Shown one piece after another: positions 36,916-45,226 of a stretch of 64,000 bases of DNA (within the stretch, counting starts at the first letter, position 1; every line of letters begins with the position of its first letter). Both the position numbers and the translations under genes were made by a program. The notes below the pieces were generated by a model. It was given only the letters and a program-made list of their open reading frames with translations, had not been told where the DNA came from and searched no databases. The stretch comes from Mycobacterium sp. (GTDB lineage: Bacteria; Actinomycetota; Actinomycetes; Mycobacteriales; Mycobacteriaceae): NCBI RefSeq assembly GCF_002863225.1, contig NZ_PKEK01000007.1:1-64000 (forward strand), in the 5' to 3' direction.

Positions 36916-37938
36916 GTGGAAGATGGCCAGCTGAACTGTTTGGTGACTGGGTCGACGGGTTATGTGGGCGGTCGGCTTGTCCCGCGGCTCCTTGCGGCCG
37001 GTCACCGGGTGCGGGCGATGGCGCGCAATCGAGCCCAGGTGAACAAGATGCCGTGGGCTGACGACGCCGAGGTCGTCGAGGCCGACCTGACCGATCCCGA
37101 CTCCCTTGCAACCGCGTTCGCAGGCATCGACGTCGTGTATTACCTGGTGCACTCGATGGGCAGCTCACCGAATTTCAGCAGCGCCGAATCCGAGTCCGCG
37201 ACTCATACCGTCGCCGCAGCCCGCGAAGCCGGCGTCAGCCGACTGGTCTACTTGGGTGGCCTGCACCCGCGCACCGGAGAACTCTCCCCGCACCTGCAAT
37301 CGCGCACCGCCGTCGGCGAAACCCTACTGAGCTCGGGGATCACGACCGTCGTCCTCCAGGCTGGGGTCATCATCGGAGCCGGGTCGGCTTCGTACGAAAT
37401 GATCCGCCTGCTGACAACCGCCCTTCCCGTGCTTCCGGTGCCGACGTGGACTCGCCACCTGATCCAACCCATCGCCATCGACGACGCCCTCTACTACCTC
37501 GTTGCCGCAGCAAACGCCGAGGTGCCAGTCTCGCGTTGCTGGGACATCGGCGGCCCAAATGTTCTGCGCTACAAAGACATGCTCCGAGATTTCGCCGAGG
37601 AAGCGGGGCTGCCCCGCCGCCGCCTCATCACTCTTCCGTTGATCAGTCCAGCGCTCAGCACCTGGGGCATTGCATTTCTCACACCCATGTCGGCCGACTT
37701 GGTGCGTCCGCTCGTGGAGTCGCTTCGACACGACGCCGTCATGAAAGACCGTGACATCGACACTGTCATCGCGCCGCCACCTGGCGCACTTCGCACTTAC
37801 CGCAACTCGATTCAACAAGCCCTACGCCCCCCGGTCACGACCTACGACCTCCACAACCCCCCGTCCGCAGCGGTGCCACTCGACACCGACCCGGACTGGT
37901 CACACCACGGTCGCCAAACGCGTTCAGCGACAACCTGA
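36916..37938 (+). CDS. NAD(P)-binding Rossmann oxidoreductase (atypical SDR family)
   Basis: 340 residues. The dinucleotide-binding loop GSTGYVGG is at 12-19, followed by DADVVEADLTD-like acidic strand and YLVHSMGS near 75-82. The sequence resembles NmrA/DUF2867-associated oxidoreductases, but the C-terminal DUF2867 domain found in the ~500-residue relatives is missing; a Pro-rich tail ends the protein. Start GTG 36916 with GGAG-AGGAG 8-12 bases upstream. It converges on the diguanylate cyclase gene with a 20 bp gap. Confidence 0.8.
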   Translation: MEDGQLNCLVTGSTGYVGGRLVPRLLAAGHRVRAMARNRAQVNKMPWADDAEVVEADLTDPDSLATAFAGIDVVYYLVHSMGSSPNFSSAESESATHTVAAAREAGVSRLVYLGGLHPRTGELSPHLQSRTAVGETLLSSGITTVVLQAGVIIGAGSASYEMIRLLTTALPVLPVPTWTRHLIQPIAIDDALYYLVAAANAEVPVSRCWDIGGPNVLRYKDMLRDFAEEAGLPRRRLITLPLISPALSTWGIAFLTPMSADLVRPLVESLRHDAVMKDRDIDTVIAPPPGALRTYRNSIQQALRPPVTTYDLHNPPSAAVPLDTDPDWSHHGRQTRSATT

Positions 37939-37958
37939 TTCGCATCGCGGCAGTCCCG

Positions 37959-39041
37959 TCACCGCAGGGCCTGACAGAGAATGTGGTGAGTCTGGTTGCC
38001 GCCGTGGCGTTTTGCGACGTACATGGCGGCATCGGCGGTGCTGATGAGCATATCGAGGCTGTCGTGAGTGCCGCGCCCAGTCGATGCGACCGTGGTGCTG
38101 CCAATGCTGGCAGTGACGGCGAGCGGTAGCTCGGCGATGGCGCGGCACAGCTCGGGGGCAATCTCAGGCACGCCGGGGTCGGTGCTGGAATAGGCGATCA
38201 GGAACTCTTCACCACCTGCCCGGCAGATCGCGGCGTGAGCTGGGCACGTCTGGCGCAGCAGGCGTGCCACCGCCAACAGCAGCTCATCGCCGTGGGGATG
38301 ACCGTACGTGTCATTGACCGCTTTGAAGTTGTCCAAATCAATGAGCAACACCGTCAAATGCGTGTGACCCGCGACAAAAACATCGTTGATTTTCGATTTG
38401 AACTGGTGCCGGATACCGCGGCGGTTGAGCAAACCGGTCAAAGGATCGTGCAGAGAGTCAAAGGCGTACACGGTCATCGCCCGCGACAATCCTCGCGCCC
38501 CAAGCGGTATAGCCAGATTCACCAGCCACAGCACGGAAAAGCTCGCCGCAGCTGTGGTCACATCAGCCTGATGGCTGAGACGGATGGCGGCTTCAGTGGC
38601 AGTTGCACCGCTGAGGACAAAAACCAGAAACATCAACCTGGTGGTGTGGAATACGGCCATGTACCCGCCCGCGATGGTCATGACCGCACACACCAGACAC
38701 TGCAGCGTCGCGTCGCTTTGAGCCATGCTCCACGCGGTGATGACCACCGCGCCGCCGGTGGACAGCAGGACCGACTGCCGGCGGGTAGGCCACCGTCGCG
38801 CAAAAGAGCCCATCGACAGAAAGACAAATCCAGCAGCTACAACACTCGCGACCACACCAGGGGTGCTCGACCTCCCAGAAGTCGCTACCACGATGAATGG
38901 CGCAACACCCGCGAAGGCCGCGGTAACCGCAAGCAGAAGCTGGGCTGAGTGCAGTAGTCCTCGCTGAGTCAGCAGCGCCGTCATCGTCTCGAACTGGTCA
39001 GGCTGATTCCACCAGCGAGCAAACCAGCCACGAAAAAACAT
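37959..39041 (-). CDS. Membrane diguanylate cyclase (GGEEF variant)
   Basis: 360 residues. Six membrane helices (about 30-182) are followed by a GGDEF domain: DPLTGLLNRRG at 199-209, metal Asp235, and GGEEF at 276-280, an active-type signature. The product c-di-GMP is made from two GTP. The product-inhibition RxxD site that normally precedes GGEEF is absent. No EAL domain is fused. I start at the ATG at 39041 (MFFRGWF); 102 in-frame codons further upstream cross the divergent promoter region and are rejected. Confidence 0.87.
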   Translation of the reverse strand: MFFRGWFARWWNQPDQFETMTALLTQRGLLHSAQLLLAVTAAFAGVAPFIVVATSGRSSTPGVVASVVAAGFVFLSMGSFARRWPTRRQSVLLSTGGAVVITAWSMAQSDATLQCLVCAVMTIAGGYMAVFHTTRLMFLVFVLSGATATEAAIRLSHQADVTTAAASFSVLWLVNLAIPLGARGLSRAMTVYAFDSLHDPLTGLLNRRGIRHQFKSKINDVFVAGHTHLTVLLIDLDNFKAVNDTYGHPHGDELLLAVARLLRQTCPAHAAICRAGGEEFLIAYSSTDPGVPEIAPELCRAIAELPLAVTASIGSTTVASTGRGTHDSLDMLISTADAAMYVAKRHGGNQTHHILCQALR

Positions 39042-39056
39042 GCATTCCAGACTCGC

Positions 39057-39069
39057 CAGAAAGTTTCTG
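39057..39069. promoter_or_regulatory. Perfect 13 bp palindrome CAGAAA-G-TTTCTG
   Basis: It lies 16-28 bp upstream of the diguanylate cyclase start. TATATC on the minus strand (39082-39087) is a candidate -10 box just upstream of it, so a bound protein would sit right after the transcription start. The regulator is unknown. Confidence 0.45.
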
Positions 39070-39210
39070 AGGTGCGCAGAGGATATACGAGAGGCCCCCC
39101 GCCGAGGAGGCTTAATGCTCAGGTTCACCGCTGAGCGTAGTTGGCAAACTCCGTTCTTGGTTGGAGGGATCGGGCAGCGAGTGGTTGGTGCGACGGTGTC
39201 TCGCGCCGCT

Positions 39211-39227
39211 CCCCCCACAATGGGGGT
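39211..39227. other. Hairpin CCCCCA-CAA-TGGGGG in the leader of the [2Fe-2S] gene
   Basis: Six-base exact arms around a 3-base loop, about 31 bases before the candidate GTG start. It may shape the mRNA leader or belong to the divergent control region. Confidence 0.35.
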
Positions 39228-39257
39228 GCGAATCATTGGAAACGTAATCTTCGTCAG

Positions 39258-39623
39258 GTGGCATTGGACAAGCTCAAGCCGACAGTCACCGTCTGCCGCG
39301 GATGCTGCTGCGGCACGGTGAAGAAGCACCCGGCGGTCGACCACCATGTCCAGCTAGCGAACCTGCGGCATCTCATCGAGGGTGTCGCCAATGTGCGAAT
39401 CAGCGACTGTCTTGGTCCATGCGAGCGTTCCAACGTCGTCGTTGTCTCTCCGTCGAGACGGGGAAGACACGCCGGCGGTCGACCCGTGTGGCTCGGTCAC
39501 GTCCTTGACGCGGCGGCAGAGGCCGTCATCTCCAATTGGCTTCGCGTCGGCGGCCCCGGCCTTGCCGAGCCACCAAAAATGCTCGCCCAGCACCGTTTTC
39601 AACCGTGTCGTTCAAATCGCTGA
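39258..39623 (+). CDS. Thioredoxin-like [2Fe-2S] ferredoxin-domain protein
   Basis: 121 residues. Cysteines 13, 16, 17, 18 (CRGCCC) and 51, 55 (CLGPC) match the pattern of (2Fe-2S) ferredoxin-like proteins with the thioredoxin fold, where four serve as ligands. The remainder follows the fold (VRISDCLGPCERSNVVVVSP). Start GTG 39258 or TTG 39264; the ribosome site is weak. It is divergent from the diguanylate cyclase and ends ~190 bp before the P450 gene. Electron-transfer role is inferred; the downstream P450 is a possible but unproven partner. Confidence 0.7.
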   Translation: MALDKLKPTVTVCRGCCCGTVKKHPAVDHHVQLANLRHLIEGVANVRISDCLGPCERSNVVVVSPSRRGRHAGGRPVWLGHVLDAAAEAVISNWLRVGGPGLAEPPKMLAQHRFQPCRSNR

Positions 39624-39739
39624 CGCCAGCGAGCACTCGGGCTCACGTGCCGCCGCATATCGGGTGAGCCGTTAATCGAAAATCCGCTGCCGCGAGGGCG
39701 GTGATGCGCGGCACGCGCAGGTGGTCGCCGAGATGGGCT

Positions 39740-39780
39740 GTGGGGGTGTTTCGTCCCTGCCCACCTCCGAGTGACAACGG
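39740..39780. repeat. Copy B of a ~40 bp dispersed element
   Basis: Resembles 1373-1412 (see there). This copy ends inside the palindrome that overlaps the P450 promoter, so it marks the right edge of the accessory block. Confidence 0.35.
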
Positions 39781-39786
39781 TTGACA
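39772..39786. promoter_or_regulatory. Candidate TetR operator overlapping the P450 promoter
   Basis: TGACAAC-G-GTTGACA is an inverted repeat with a single mismatched pair in 7-base arms. It fully covers the -35 hexamer of the P450/TetR operon. The operon encodes its own TetR regulator, so autorepression through this site is a simple reading. Confidence 0.55.
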
Positions 39787-39809
39787 TTCCTCGCCAGCTG
39801 TCGTAGCAA
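39781..39809 (+). promoter_or_regulatory. Promoter of the P450/tetR operon (TTGACA, 17 bp, TAGCAA)
   Basis: The -35 TTGACA (39781-39786) is a perfect consensus. The 17 bp spacer is ideal, and TAGCAA (39804-39809) ends 6 bases before the ATG at 39816, so the transcript is probably leaderless. Confidence 0.65.
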
Positions 39810-39815
39810 TAAGAC

Positions 39816-41051
39816 ATGACGGCAACTTTGTCTCACTCCCCTCGGTTCCAGTTGGCCACCGCCGAGACGTGGGCCGAGCCCTGGCCGATGTACCGCGCGC
39901 TGCGCGACCACGACCCGGTGCACCACGTCGTCCCGCCGGCCAAGCCCGACGACGACTACTACGTGCTGACCCGGCATGCGGACATCTGGGCCGCGGCGAA
40001 AGACCACGAGACGTTCTCGTCGGCCCAGGGCCTGACCATCAATTACGGCGACCTGGAAATGATCGGTCTGGCCGACAATCCGCCGATGGTGATGCAGGAT
40101 CCTCCAGTGCACACCGAGTTTCGGAAACTGGTGGCCCGCGGCTTCACCCCGCGACAGGTGGAGGCGGTCGAACCCAAGGTCCGCGAATTCATCGTCGAGC
40201 GCCTCGACCGGCTGATCGCCAACGGCGGTGGCGACATCGTCACCGAACTGTTCAAGCCGTTGCCGTCGATGGTGGTGGCGCACTACCTGGGCGTGCCTGC
40301 GCAAGACCGCGGCCAATTCGACGGCTGGACCGAAGCCATCGTCGCGGCCAACACCGCCGAAGGCGGCATTGCTGCGGCGCTCGCGAGCGTCGGCGAAGCG
40401 GTCGGCTCGATGATGGCCTACTTCGGCGAGCTGATCGAGCGCCGTCGCGTGGAACCCGAGGACGACACCGTCTCGCATCTCGTCGCCGCGGGTGTCGGCG
40501 CCGACGGCGACATCGCCGGCACGCTGTCGATCCTCGCGTTCGTCTTCACGATGGTCACCGGCGGAAACGACACCACTACCGGAATGTTGGGTGGTGCAGT
40601 GCAACTGCTGCACCAGCGGCCCGATCAGCGGCGCCTGCTGGCCGACAATCCGGACCTGGTCCCGGGCGCCGTCGACGAGTTTCTGCGACTGACCGCGCCG
40701 GCACAGGCGCTGGCCCGCACGGTGACGCGCGACGTGACGATTGAAGGCACCAGCATCCCGGCAGGTCGTCGTGTGCTGCTGGTCTACGGCTCCGGCAACC
40801 GCGACGAACGCCAATTCGGCACTGACGCAGGTGAACTCGATGTCACGCGGCACCCGCGCAACCTGCTGACTTTCAGCCACGGCGCGCATCACTGCCTCGG
40901 GGCCGCCGCCGCCCGGATGCAGTCGCGGGTCGCGCTGACCGAACTGATGGCCCGCTGCCCCGATTTCGAGGTCGACGAGGACGGCATCGTCTGGGCCGGC
41001 GGTAGCTACGTGCGACGCCCGCTGTCGGTACCGTTCCGGGTCACGTCCTAG
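39816..41051 (+). CDS. Cytochrome P450, CYP130-like
   Basis: 411 residues. The haem-binding segment FSHGAHHCLG has ligand Cys360. The oxygen-binding I-helix reads GGNDTT (249-254), and ExxR is present in the K-helix. The sequence and neighbours (TetR downstream, then acyltransferase and DEAD-box helicase) match cyp130 (Rv1256c) of M. tuberculosis as I recall it. A soluble mono-oxygenase of unknown natural substrate. The next gene starts directly after its stop. Confidence 0.9.
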   Translation: MTATLSHSPRFQLATAETWAEPWPMYRALRDHDPVHHVVPPAKPDDDYYVLTRHADIWAAAKDHETFSSAQGLTINYGDLEMIGLADNPPMVMQDPPVHTEFRKLVARGFTPRQVEAVEPKVREFIVERLDRLIANGGGDIVTELFKPLPSMVVAHYLGVPAQDRGQFDGWTEAIVAANTAEGGIAAALASVGEAVGSMMAYFGELIERRRVEPEDDTVSHLVAAGVGADGDIAGTLSILAFVFTMVTGGNDTTTGMLGGAVQLLHQRPDQRRLLADNPDLVPGAVDEFLRLTAPAQALARTVTRDVTIEGTSIPAGRRVLLVYGSGNRDERQFGTDAGELDVTRHPRNLLTFSHGAHHCLGAAAARMQSRVALTELMARCPDFEVDEDGIVWAGGSYVRRPLSVPFRVTS

Positions 41052-41639
41052 ATGCCGGCCAGCGACTGGCTCGCCGAACGCCGCGGCGAAGTCGCCGCCG
41101 ACCGCATCCTCGACGCCGCCGAGAACCTGTTCACCCGCAACGACCCCGGTTCGGTGGGCATGAACGAGATCGCCAGAGCCGCAGGCTGTTCCCGCGCGAC
41201 GCTGTACCGCTACTTCGAGAACCGTGAGGCGCTGCGCAGTGCCTACGTGGCCCGCGAGACCCATCGACTGGCCGAGTCGATCGACGTCGACGAGATCAGC
41301 GATCCGCAGCAGCGACTGGTCGCCGGCATCATCACCACGCTTCGCCTGGTCCGCGAAAGCCCGGCGTTGTCAGCCTGGTTCGCGACCACGTCGGGCCCAC
41401 TCGGCGCCGAAATGGCCGAGCAATCCGACGTGATCACCGCGCTGGCCAACGCATTCGTCACCTCGCTGGGCGACGACGATCCGGCCAACGTAGCGGGCCG
41501 CGGACGATGGCTGGTCCGCGCGATCACGTCGCTGCTGATCTTCCCGGGCCGCGACGAGGACGACGAGCGGGCGATGCTGACCGAGTTCGTGGCCCCGGTC
41601 GTGGTACCCGCTAACAAGGTCAGCCGGGCACCCGGGTGA
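41052..41639 (+). CDS. TetR-family transcriptional regulator (Rv1255c type)
   Basis: 195 residues. The N-terminal HTH is around 33-58 (MNEIARAAGCSRATLYRYFENR). The rest is the helical ligand-binding and dimer domain. Its ATG follows the P450 stop with no gap, so the two are one operon. It probably represses that operon through the palindrome at 39772-39786. Its 3' end overlaps the convergent acyltransferase gene by 20 bp. Confidence 0.9.
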   Translation: MPASDWLAERRGEVAADRILDAAENLFTRNDPGSVGMNEIARAAGCSRATLYRYFENREALRSAYVARETHRLAESIDVDEISDPQQRLVAGIITTLRLVRESPALSAWFATTSGPLGAEMAEQSDVITALANAFVTSLGDDDPANVAGRGRWLVRAITSLLIFPGRDEDDERAMLTEFVAPVVVPANKVSRAPG

Positions 41640-42756
41640 ACCGATGCAGCAGCCAAGCCGGCGGAATGGTCATCAGCATCGTCACAAGGAACAGCCCAAC
41701 CATTGATCCGGTGTAGACGTGATCGCGCATGACGTAGACCATGGCGAAATCCATGACTATCAAATGGATGAGAAAGATTTCATAAGAGATCTCGCCCAAC
41801 CACACCACCGGCCGGCTTGCCAGTAGTCGGGCGTAGAAACCACTGTTACCAAGCGCCAACGGCGCCACCGTCAGCGCTGAGATCACCGCGTACAAGATCG
41901 CTTTCCAAATCGCCTGCGACAATCCGAGCGGCGAGGTGGTCGGATCACCCGCGAGCGGCGTGGACGCGATGAGGTAGCAGATGGCGGCCAGCGGCAACGC
42001 GACAAATCCGTAGCAGCGCACACCCATCGCTTCGAGCACCGTCAGCGCCATGCCGGCCAGAAACCAGATCAGGTAGGTGGGTAGCCAGAGTCGGGTTCCG
42101 CTGAAAACCGGCGTCAGGAGATGTGTGCCGACCAACCACGCCGGCGAGATCAGCGCCAGTGCGGCAACGCCTCCCAGCAACAGCCTCGGCCGCCATTGCC
42201 GTCGGCACAGCACGACCATCAGCAGGTAAGCCAACAGCGGAAGCGCGACGTAGAACGAGGCTTCCACCGCCAGGCTCCACAACTGGGTGAGACCTTGATG
42301 AATGTAGGCCCGCATGTAGTTGAAGGTGTAGATCTGGGTCAGCGTGAGGTTGCGCAGCAATCCGAACCAGCTGTGGCCGTTGTTCGGCGTGGCATGCCGA
42401 AAGTGGTAGATGACAAAGGCGATCAACACAGTCACGACGTGGGCCGGCATGATGCGTCGCACCCGGTGCCCGGCGTAGCGGGCGACCGAGGGGTCGGGCC
42501 CGCCGGTCGCAGCCGCCTTCACCCACGGCCGGAACAGCAGGTAGCCGGACAGCACGAAGAAAATCGGGACGCCCATCTCCATCCGCGAACACAACAAGCC
42601 GAAATAACCATGGCTGTACTTGCCGGTCGCGTAGGCCGCGTGGGTGCCCACCACCAGGGTCGCGGCGAGGGCCCGGACACCGGTCAGCGAGGCGATTCGA
42701 TCCGGCCCGGAGACCTGTTCGAGTCCGCCCTGATCCGCGGTGTCGGTATCGGTCAT
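41620..42756 (-). CDS. Acyltransferase-3 family membrane protein (Rv1254 type)
   Basis: 378 residues with about ten membrane helices. The family start motif SLTGVRALAATLVVGTHA lies near residue 23-40, including the conserved histidine. Such proteins O-acylate cell-envelope sugars or lipids using a cytoplasmic acyl donor. The start overlaps the stop of the upstream DEAD-box helicase gene (ATGA). The substrate is unknown. Confidence 0.88.
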   Translation of the reverse strand: MTDTDTADQGGLEQVSGPDRIASLTGVRALAATLVVGTHAAYATGKYSHGYFGLLCSRMEMGVPIFFVLSGYLLFRPWVKAAATGGPDPSVARYAGHRVRRIMPAHVVTVLIAFVIYHFRHATPNNGHSWFGLLRNLTLTQIYTFNYMRAYIHQGLTQLWSLAVEASFYVALPLLAYLLMVVLCRRQWRPRLLLGGVAALALISPAWLVGTHLLTPVFSGTRLWLPTYLIWFLAGMALTVLEAMGVRCYGFVALPLAAICYLIASTPLAGDPTTSPLGLSQAIWKAILYAVISALTVAPLALGNSGFYARLLASRPVVWLGEISYEIFLIHLIVMDFAMVYVMRDHVYTGSMVGLFLVTMLMTIPPAWLLHRFTRVPG

Positions 42757-44462
42757 CCCTTGTGGTCCCGTCGCGGCGCGCCACGATTGCCGCCACGGTT
42801 CTTGTTCGGTGCCCGGTCAGGCTGCAAATTGATCAGCACGCCCGAAATACGGGTCTTCTCAAGCTTTTTCAGCGTCTCGCGGGATAATTTGGCCGGCAGT
42901 TCCACCAGCGAAAAGTCCGGCTTGATGGTGATGTGGCCGAAATCGCTACGATGCAGGCCGCCTTCGTTGGCAATGGCGCCGACGATCGAGCCTGGCCCGA
43001 CCTTGTGCCGCTTGCCGACCGCGATGCGATAGGTGGCCAGCCCCTGTCTGGGACCGTCACCGGGGCCGCGTGCCGCCCTGGCCGGCCGGTCCTGGTATTC
43101 CCGGGACCGGCGTTCGGGCGGTGGCTCGGGCGCCAGCAAAAAGGCCTCGCCGTCGCGCGACTGCGCCGCCAGCGCCGCGGCGATGTCGGCCATCGGCACG
43201 TCGTGATCGCGTTCGTAATCCGCGACCAGACGCCGGAACAACTCGATACCGGGTGCGCCGAGGCTGTTGGTGATCGAATCGGCGAATTTCGCCACCCGTT
43301 GCGCGTTGACGTCGTCGACGCTGGGCAGTTGCGCCTCGATCAGCTTCTGCCGGGTCGCCTTCTCGATTGCCTTGAGCAGGTGGCGCTCGCGCGGAGACAC
43401 GAAAAGCAGTGCGGCGCCGGACCGTCCGGCCCGGCCGGTTCGCCCGATCCGGTGCACGTAGGACTCGGTGTCATGCGGGATGTCGTAGTTCAGCACGTGC
43501 GAGATCCGCTCGACGTCCAGCCCACGGGCCGCCACGTCGGTGGCGACCAGGATGTCGATGCCGGTGCCGCCACCTTTTTTGAGAGCGGCGATGGTCCGCT
43601 CACGCACGGCCTGCGGGATGTCACCGTTGATGGCCGCCGCGGAAAAGCCTCGGGCGCGCAGCTTTTCGGCGACCTCTTCGGTGGCCTGCTTGGTGCGGAC
43701 GAAGACGATCATCGCCTCGAACGGCTCGACTTCGAGGACGCGGGTGAGCGCATCCATCTTGCGTCTACCTTCGACCTGGATGTAGCGCTGCGAAATGTTC
43801 TCGGCTGTCGTGGTTTTCGCCTCGACCTTGACCTCGGTCGGGTCGTGCAGATATTTGTTGCTGAGCTTGCGGATTGCCGGCGGCATGGTCGCCGAGAACA
43901 ACGCCACCTGCTTATACTCCGGCGTCTCGGCCAGGATCCGTTCGACTTCCTCGGCGAAACCCATCGTGAGCATCTCGTCGGCCTCGTCGAGCACCAGATA
44001 GTCCACCCGGGACAGGTCCAGCGTCCCGCGCTCGAGATGGTCGATCACCCGGCCCGGCGTGCCGACCACCACCTGCGCACCGCGCTTCAGCCCGGCCAGC
44101 TGCGTCGTGTAGGACGCTCCGCCGTAGATCGGCAGCACGTTGATCTGCGGTAGGTGCGTGCCGTACCGGCTGAACGCCTCGGCCACCTGCAGCGCCAACT
44201 CCCGCGTCGGCGCCAGTACCAGCGCCTGGGTGGCCTTGCTGGCGGTGTCGATCTTGGACAGAATCGGGACCGCGAACGCCGCCGTCTTGCCGGTCCCGGT
44301 CTGCGCCAGCCCGACCACGTCCGAGCCGCTCATCAGGGCCGGAATCGTCGCCGCTTGGATAGCCGACGGCGACTCGTAACCGACGTCGGAGAGCGCCTGC
44401 AGCACCGAGGGGTGAATCTGCAGGTCGGCGAAGGTCACGGTGTCATCATCAGAGGCGCTCAT
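42753..44462 (-). CDS. deaD: DEAD-box RNA helicase DeaD/CsdA
   Basis: 569 residues. Motif I AQTGTGKT is at 53-60, DEAD at 159-162 and SAT at 190-192; HRIGRTGR follows in the second RecA domain. The C-terminus has a DbpA-type RNA-binding domain (KVGPGSIVGAIANE..., ending in a basic RGG-like tail). It unwinds structured RNA in ribosome assembly and cold response. Length fits the M. tuberculosis protein Rv1253. Divergent from lprE. Confidence 0.94.
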   Translation of the reverse strand: MSASDDDTVTFADLQIHPSVLQALSDVGYESPSAIQAATIPALMSGSDVVGLAQTGTGKTAAFAVPILSKIDTASKATQALVLAPTRELALQVAEAFSRYGTHLPQINVLPIYGGASYTTQLAGLKRGAQVVVGTPGRVIDHLERGTLDLSRVDYLVLDEADEMLTMGFAEEVERILAETPEYKQVALFSATMPPAIRKLSNKYLHDPTEVKVEAKTTTAENISQRYIQVEGRRKMDALTRVLEVEPFEAMIVFVRTKQATEEVAEKLRARGFSAAAINGDIPQAVRERTIAALKKGGGTGIDILVATDVAARGLDVERISHVLNYDIPHDTESYVHRIGRTGRAGRSGAALLFVSPRERHLLKAIEKATRQKLIEAQLPSVDDVNAQRVAKFADSITNSLGAPGIELFRRLVADYERDHDVPMADIAAALAAQSRDGEAFLLAPEPPPERRSREYQDRPARAARGPGDGPRQGLATYRIAVGKRHKVGPGSIVGAIANEGGLHRSDFGHITIKPDFSLVELPAKLSRETLKKLEKTRISGVLINLQPDRAPNKNRGGNRGAPRRDHKG

Positions 44463-44549
44463 CTCGGGAAAAAAGTTTACGGCGTCATCGACGGTCGCAC
44501 GGCCACGCCTGCCGCGTCGACCGGGCCGGGCGAGGTACCGTGCGGCGTT

Positions 44550-45143
44550 GTGTGGACACGACTGTGCAGTTCGGGTGGCATCGGCTACCTGACCGGACCG
44601 ATCGCGGCCGCACTGCTTGCCGTCACGATGAGTGGGTGTGGATCAGGGGATTCGACCGTCGCCAAGACGCCGGAGCCCACCACCCACGCCGCCACGACAC
44701 CCCATTCCGCGGCGCCGGCGCCCTCGTCGGCCGTCGCCGCTCCCCCGACCAGCGCCGGGCCCGTCGACCCATGCGCGGTCAACCTCGCCGATCCCGCCAT
44801 CGCCCGCGGAGTGTCGGAGTTGCCGCACGACCCGCGCAGCCAGCAGCCGTGGAACCCCGAGCCGCTGGCCGGCAACTTCAACCAGTGCGCGCAGCTGTCC
44901 GCGGTGATCGTGAAGGCCAACACCAACGCCGAGAGCCCCAACACCAGAGCGGTGCTGTTCCATCTTGGCAAGCTCATCCCACCGCAGGGCGTGCCGGACA
45001 CTTACGGCTTCAACGGCCTCGACAACTCGCAGTGCACCGGTGACACGGTTGCGCTGAGCTATTCCGGCGGCATCGGCCTGCCCAGCGTGGTCAAGTTCCG
45101 CTGGAACGGCAACGGGGTGGAATTGATCGCCAACGCCGGCTGA
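44550..45143 (+). CDS. lprE: Lipoprotein LprE
   Basis: 197 residues. A signal peptide with lipobox TMSGC (Cys30) is followed by a Pro/Thr/Ala-rich linker (about 36-75). The secreted domain has conserved cysteines and resembles M. tuberculosis LprE (Rv1252c) closely along its length. The start is the GTG at 44550; TACCGT lies 8 bases upstream and could be its -10 box. Function unknown; located outside the membrane. Confidence 0.86.
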   Translation: MWTRLCSSGGIGYLTGPIAAALLAVTMSGCGSGDSTVAKTPEPTTHAATTPHSAAPAPSSAVAAPPTSAGPVDPCAVNLADPAIARGVSELPHDPRSQQPWNPEPLAGNFNQCAQLSAVIVKANTNAESPNTRAVLFHLGKLIPPQGVPDTYGFNGLDNSQCTGDTVALSYSGGIGLPSVVKFRWNGNGVELIANAG

Positions 45144-45213
45144 TCGGACGGTCGGCCTTCTCCTCGGGCCGTTCCGGCCCGCATCGTCGCCCGACGTTGT
45201 CGGTAGCGCCGCC

Positions 45214-45219
45214 TAGAGT
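45214..45219 (+). promoter_or_regulatory. Candidate -10 box (TAGAGT) deciding the start of the nuclease/helicase gene
   Basis: TAGAGT ends 7 bases before the GTG at 45227. That spacing supports this GTG as the start of a leaderless mRNA over the other GTG, TTG and ATG codons nearby. Confidence 0.4.
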
Positions 45220-45226
45220 GACTGCT

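Noticed and set aside
36365..36934. 189-codon plus-strand frame between the STAS gene and the oxidoreductase gene
   Set aside because: It overlaps the STAS gene antisense and the oxidoreductase start, and its composition (Arg/Ser/Gly/Gln) is not protein-like.
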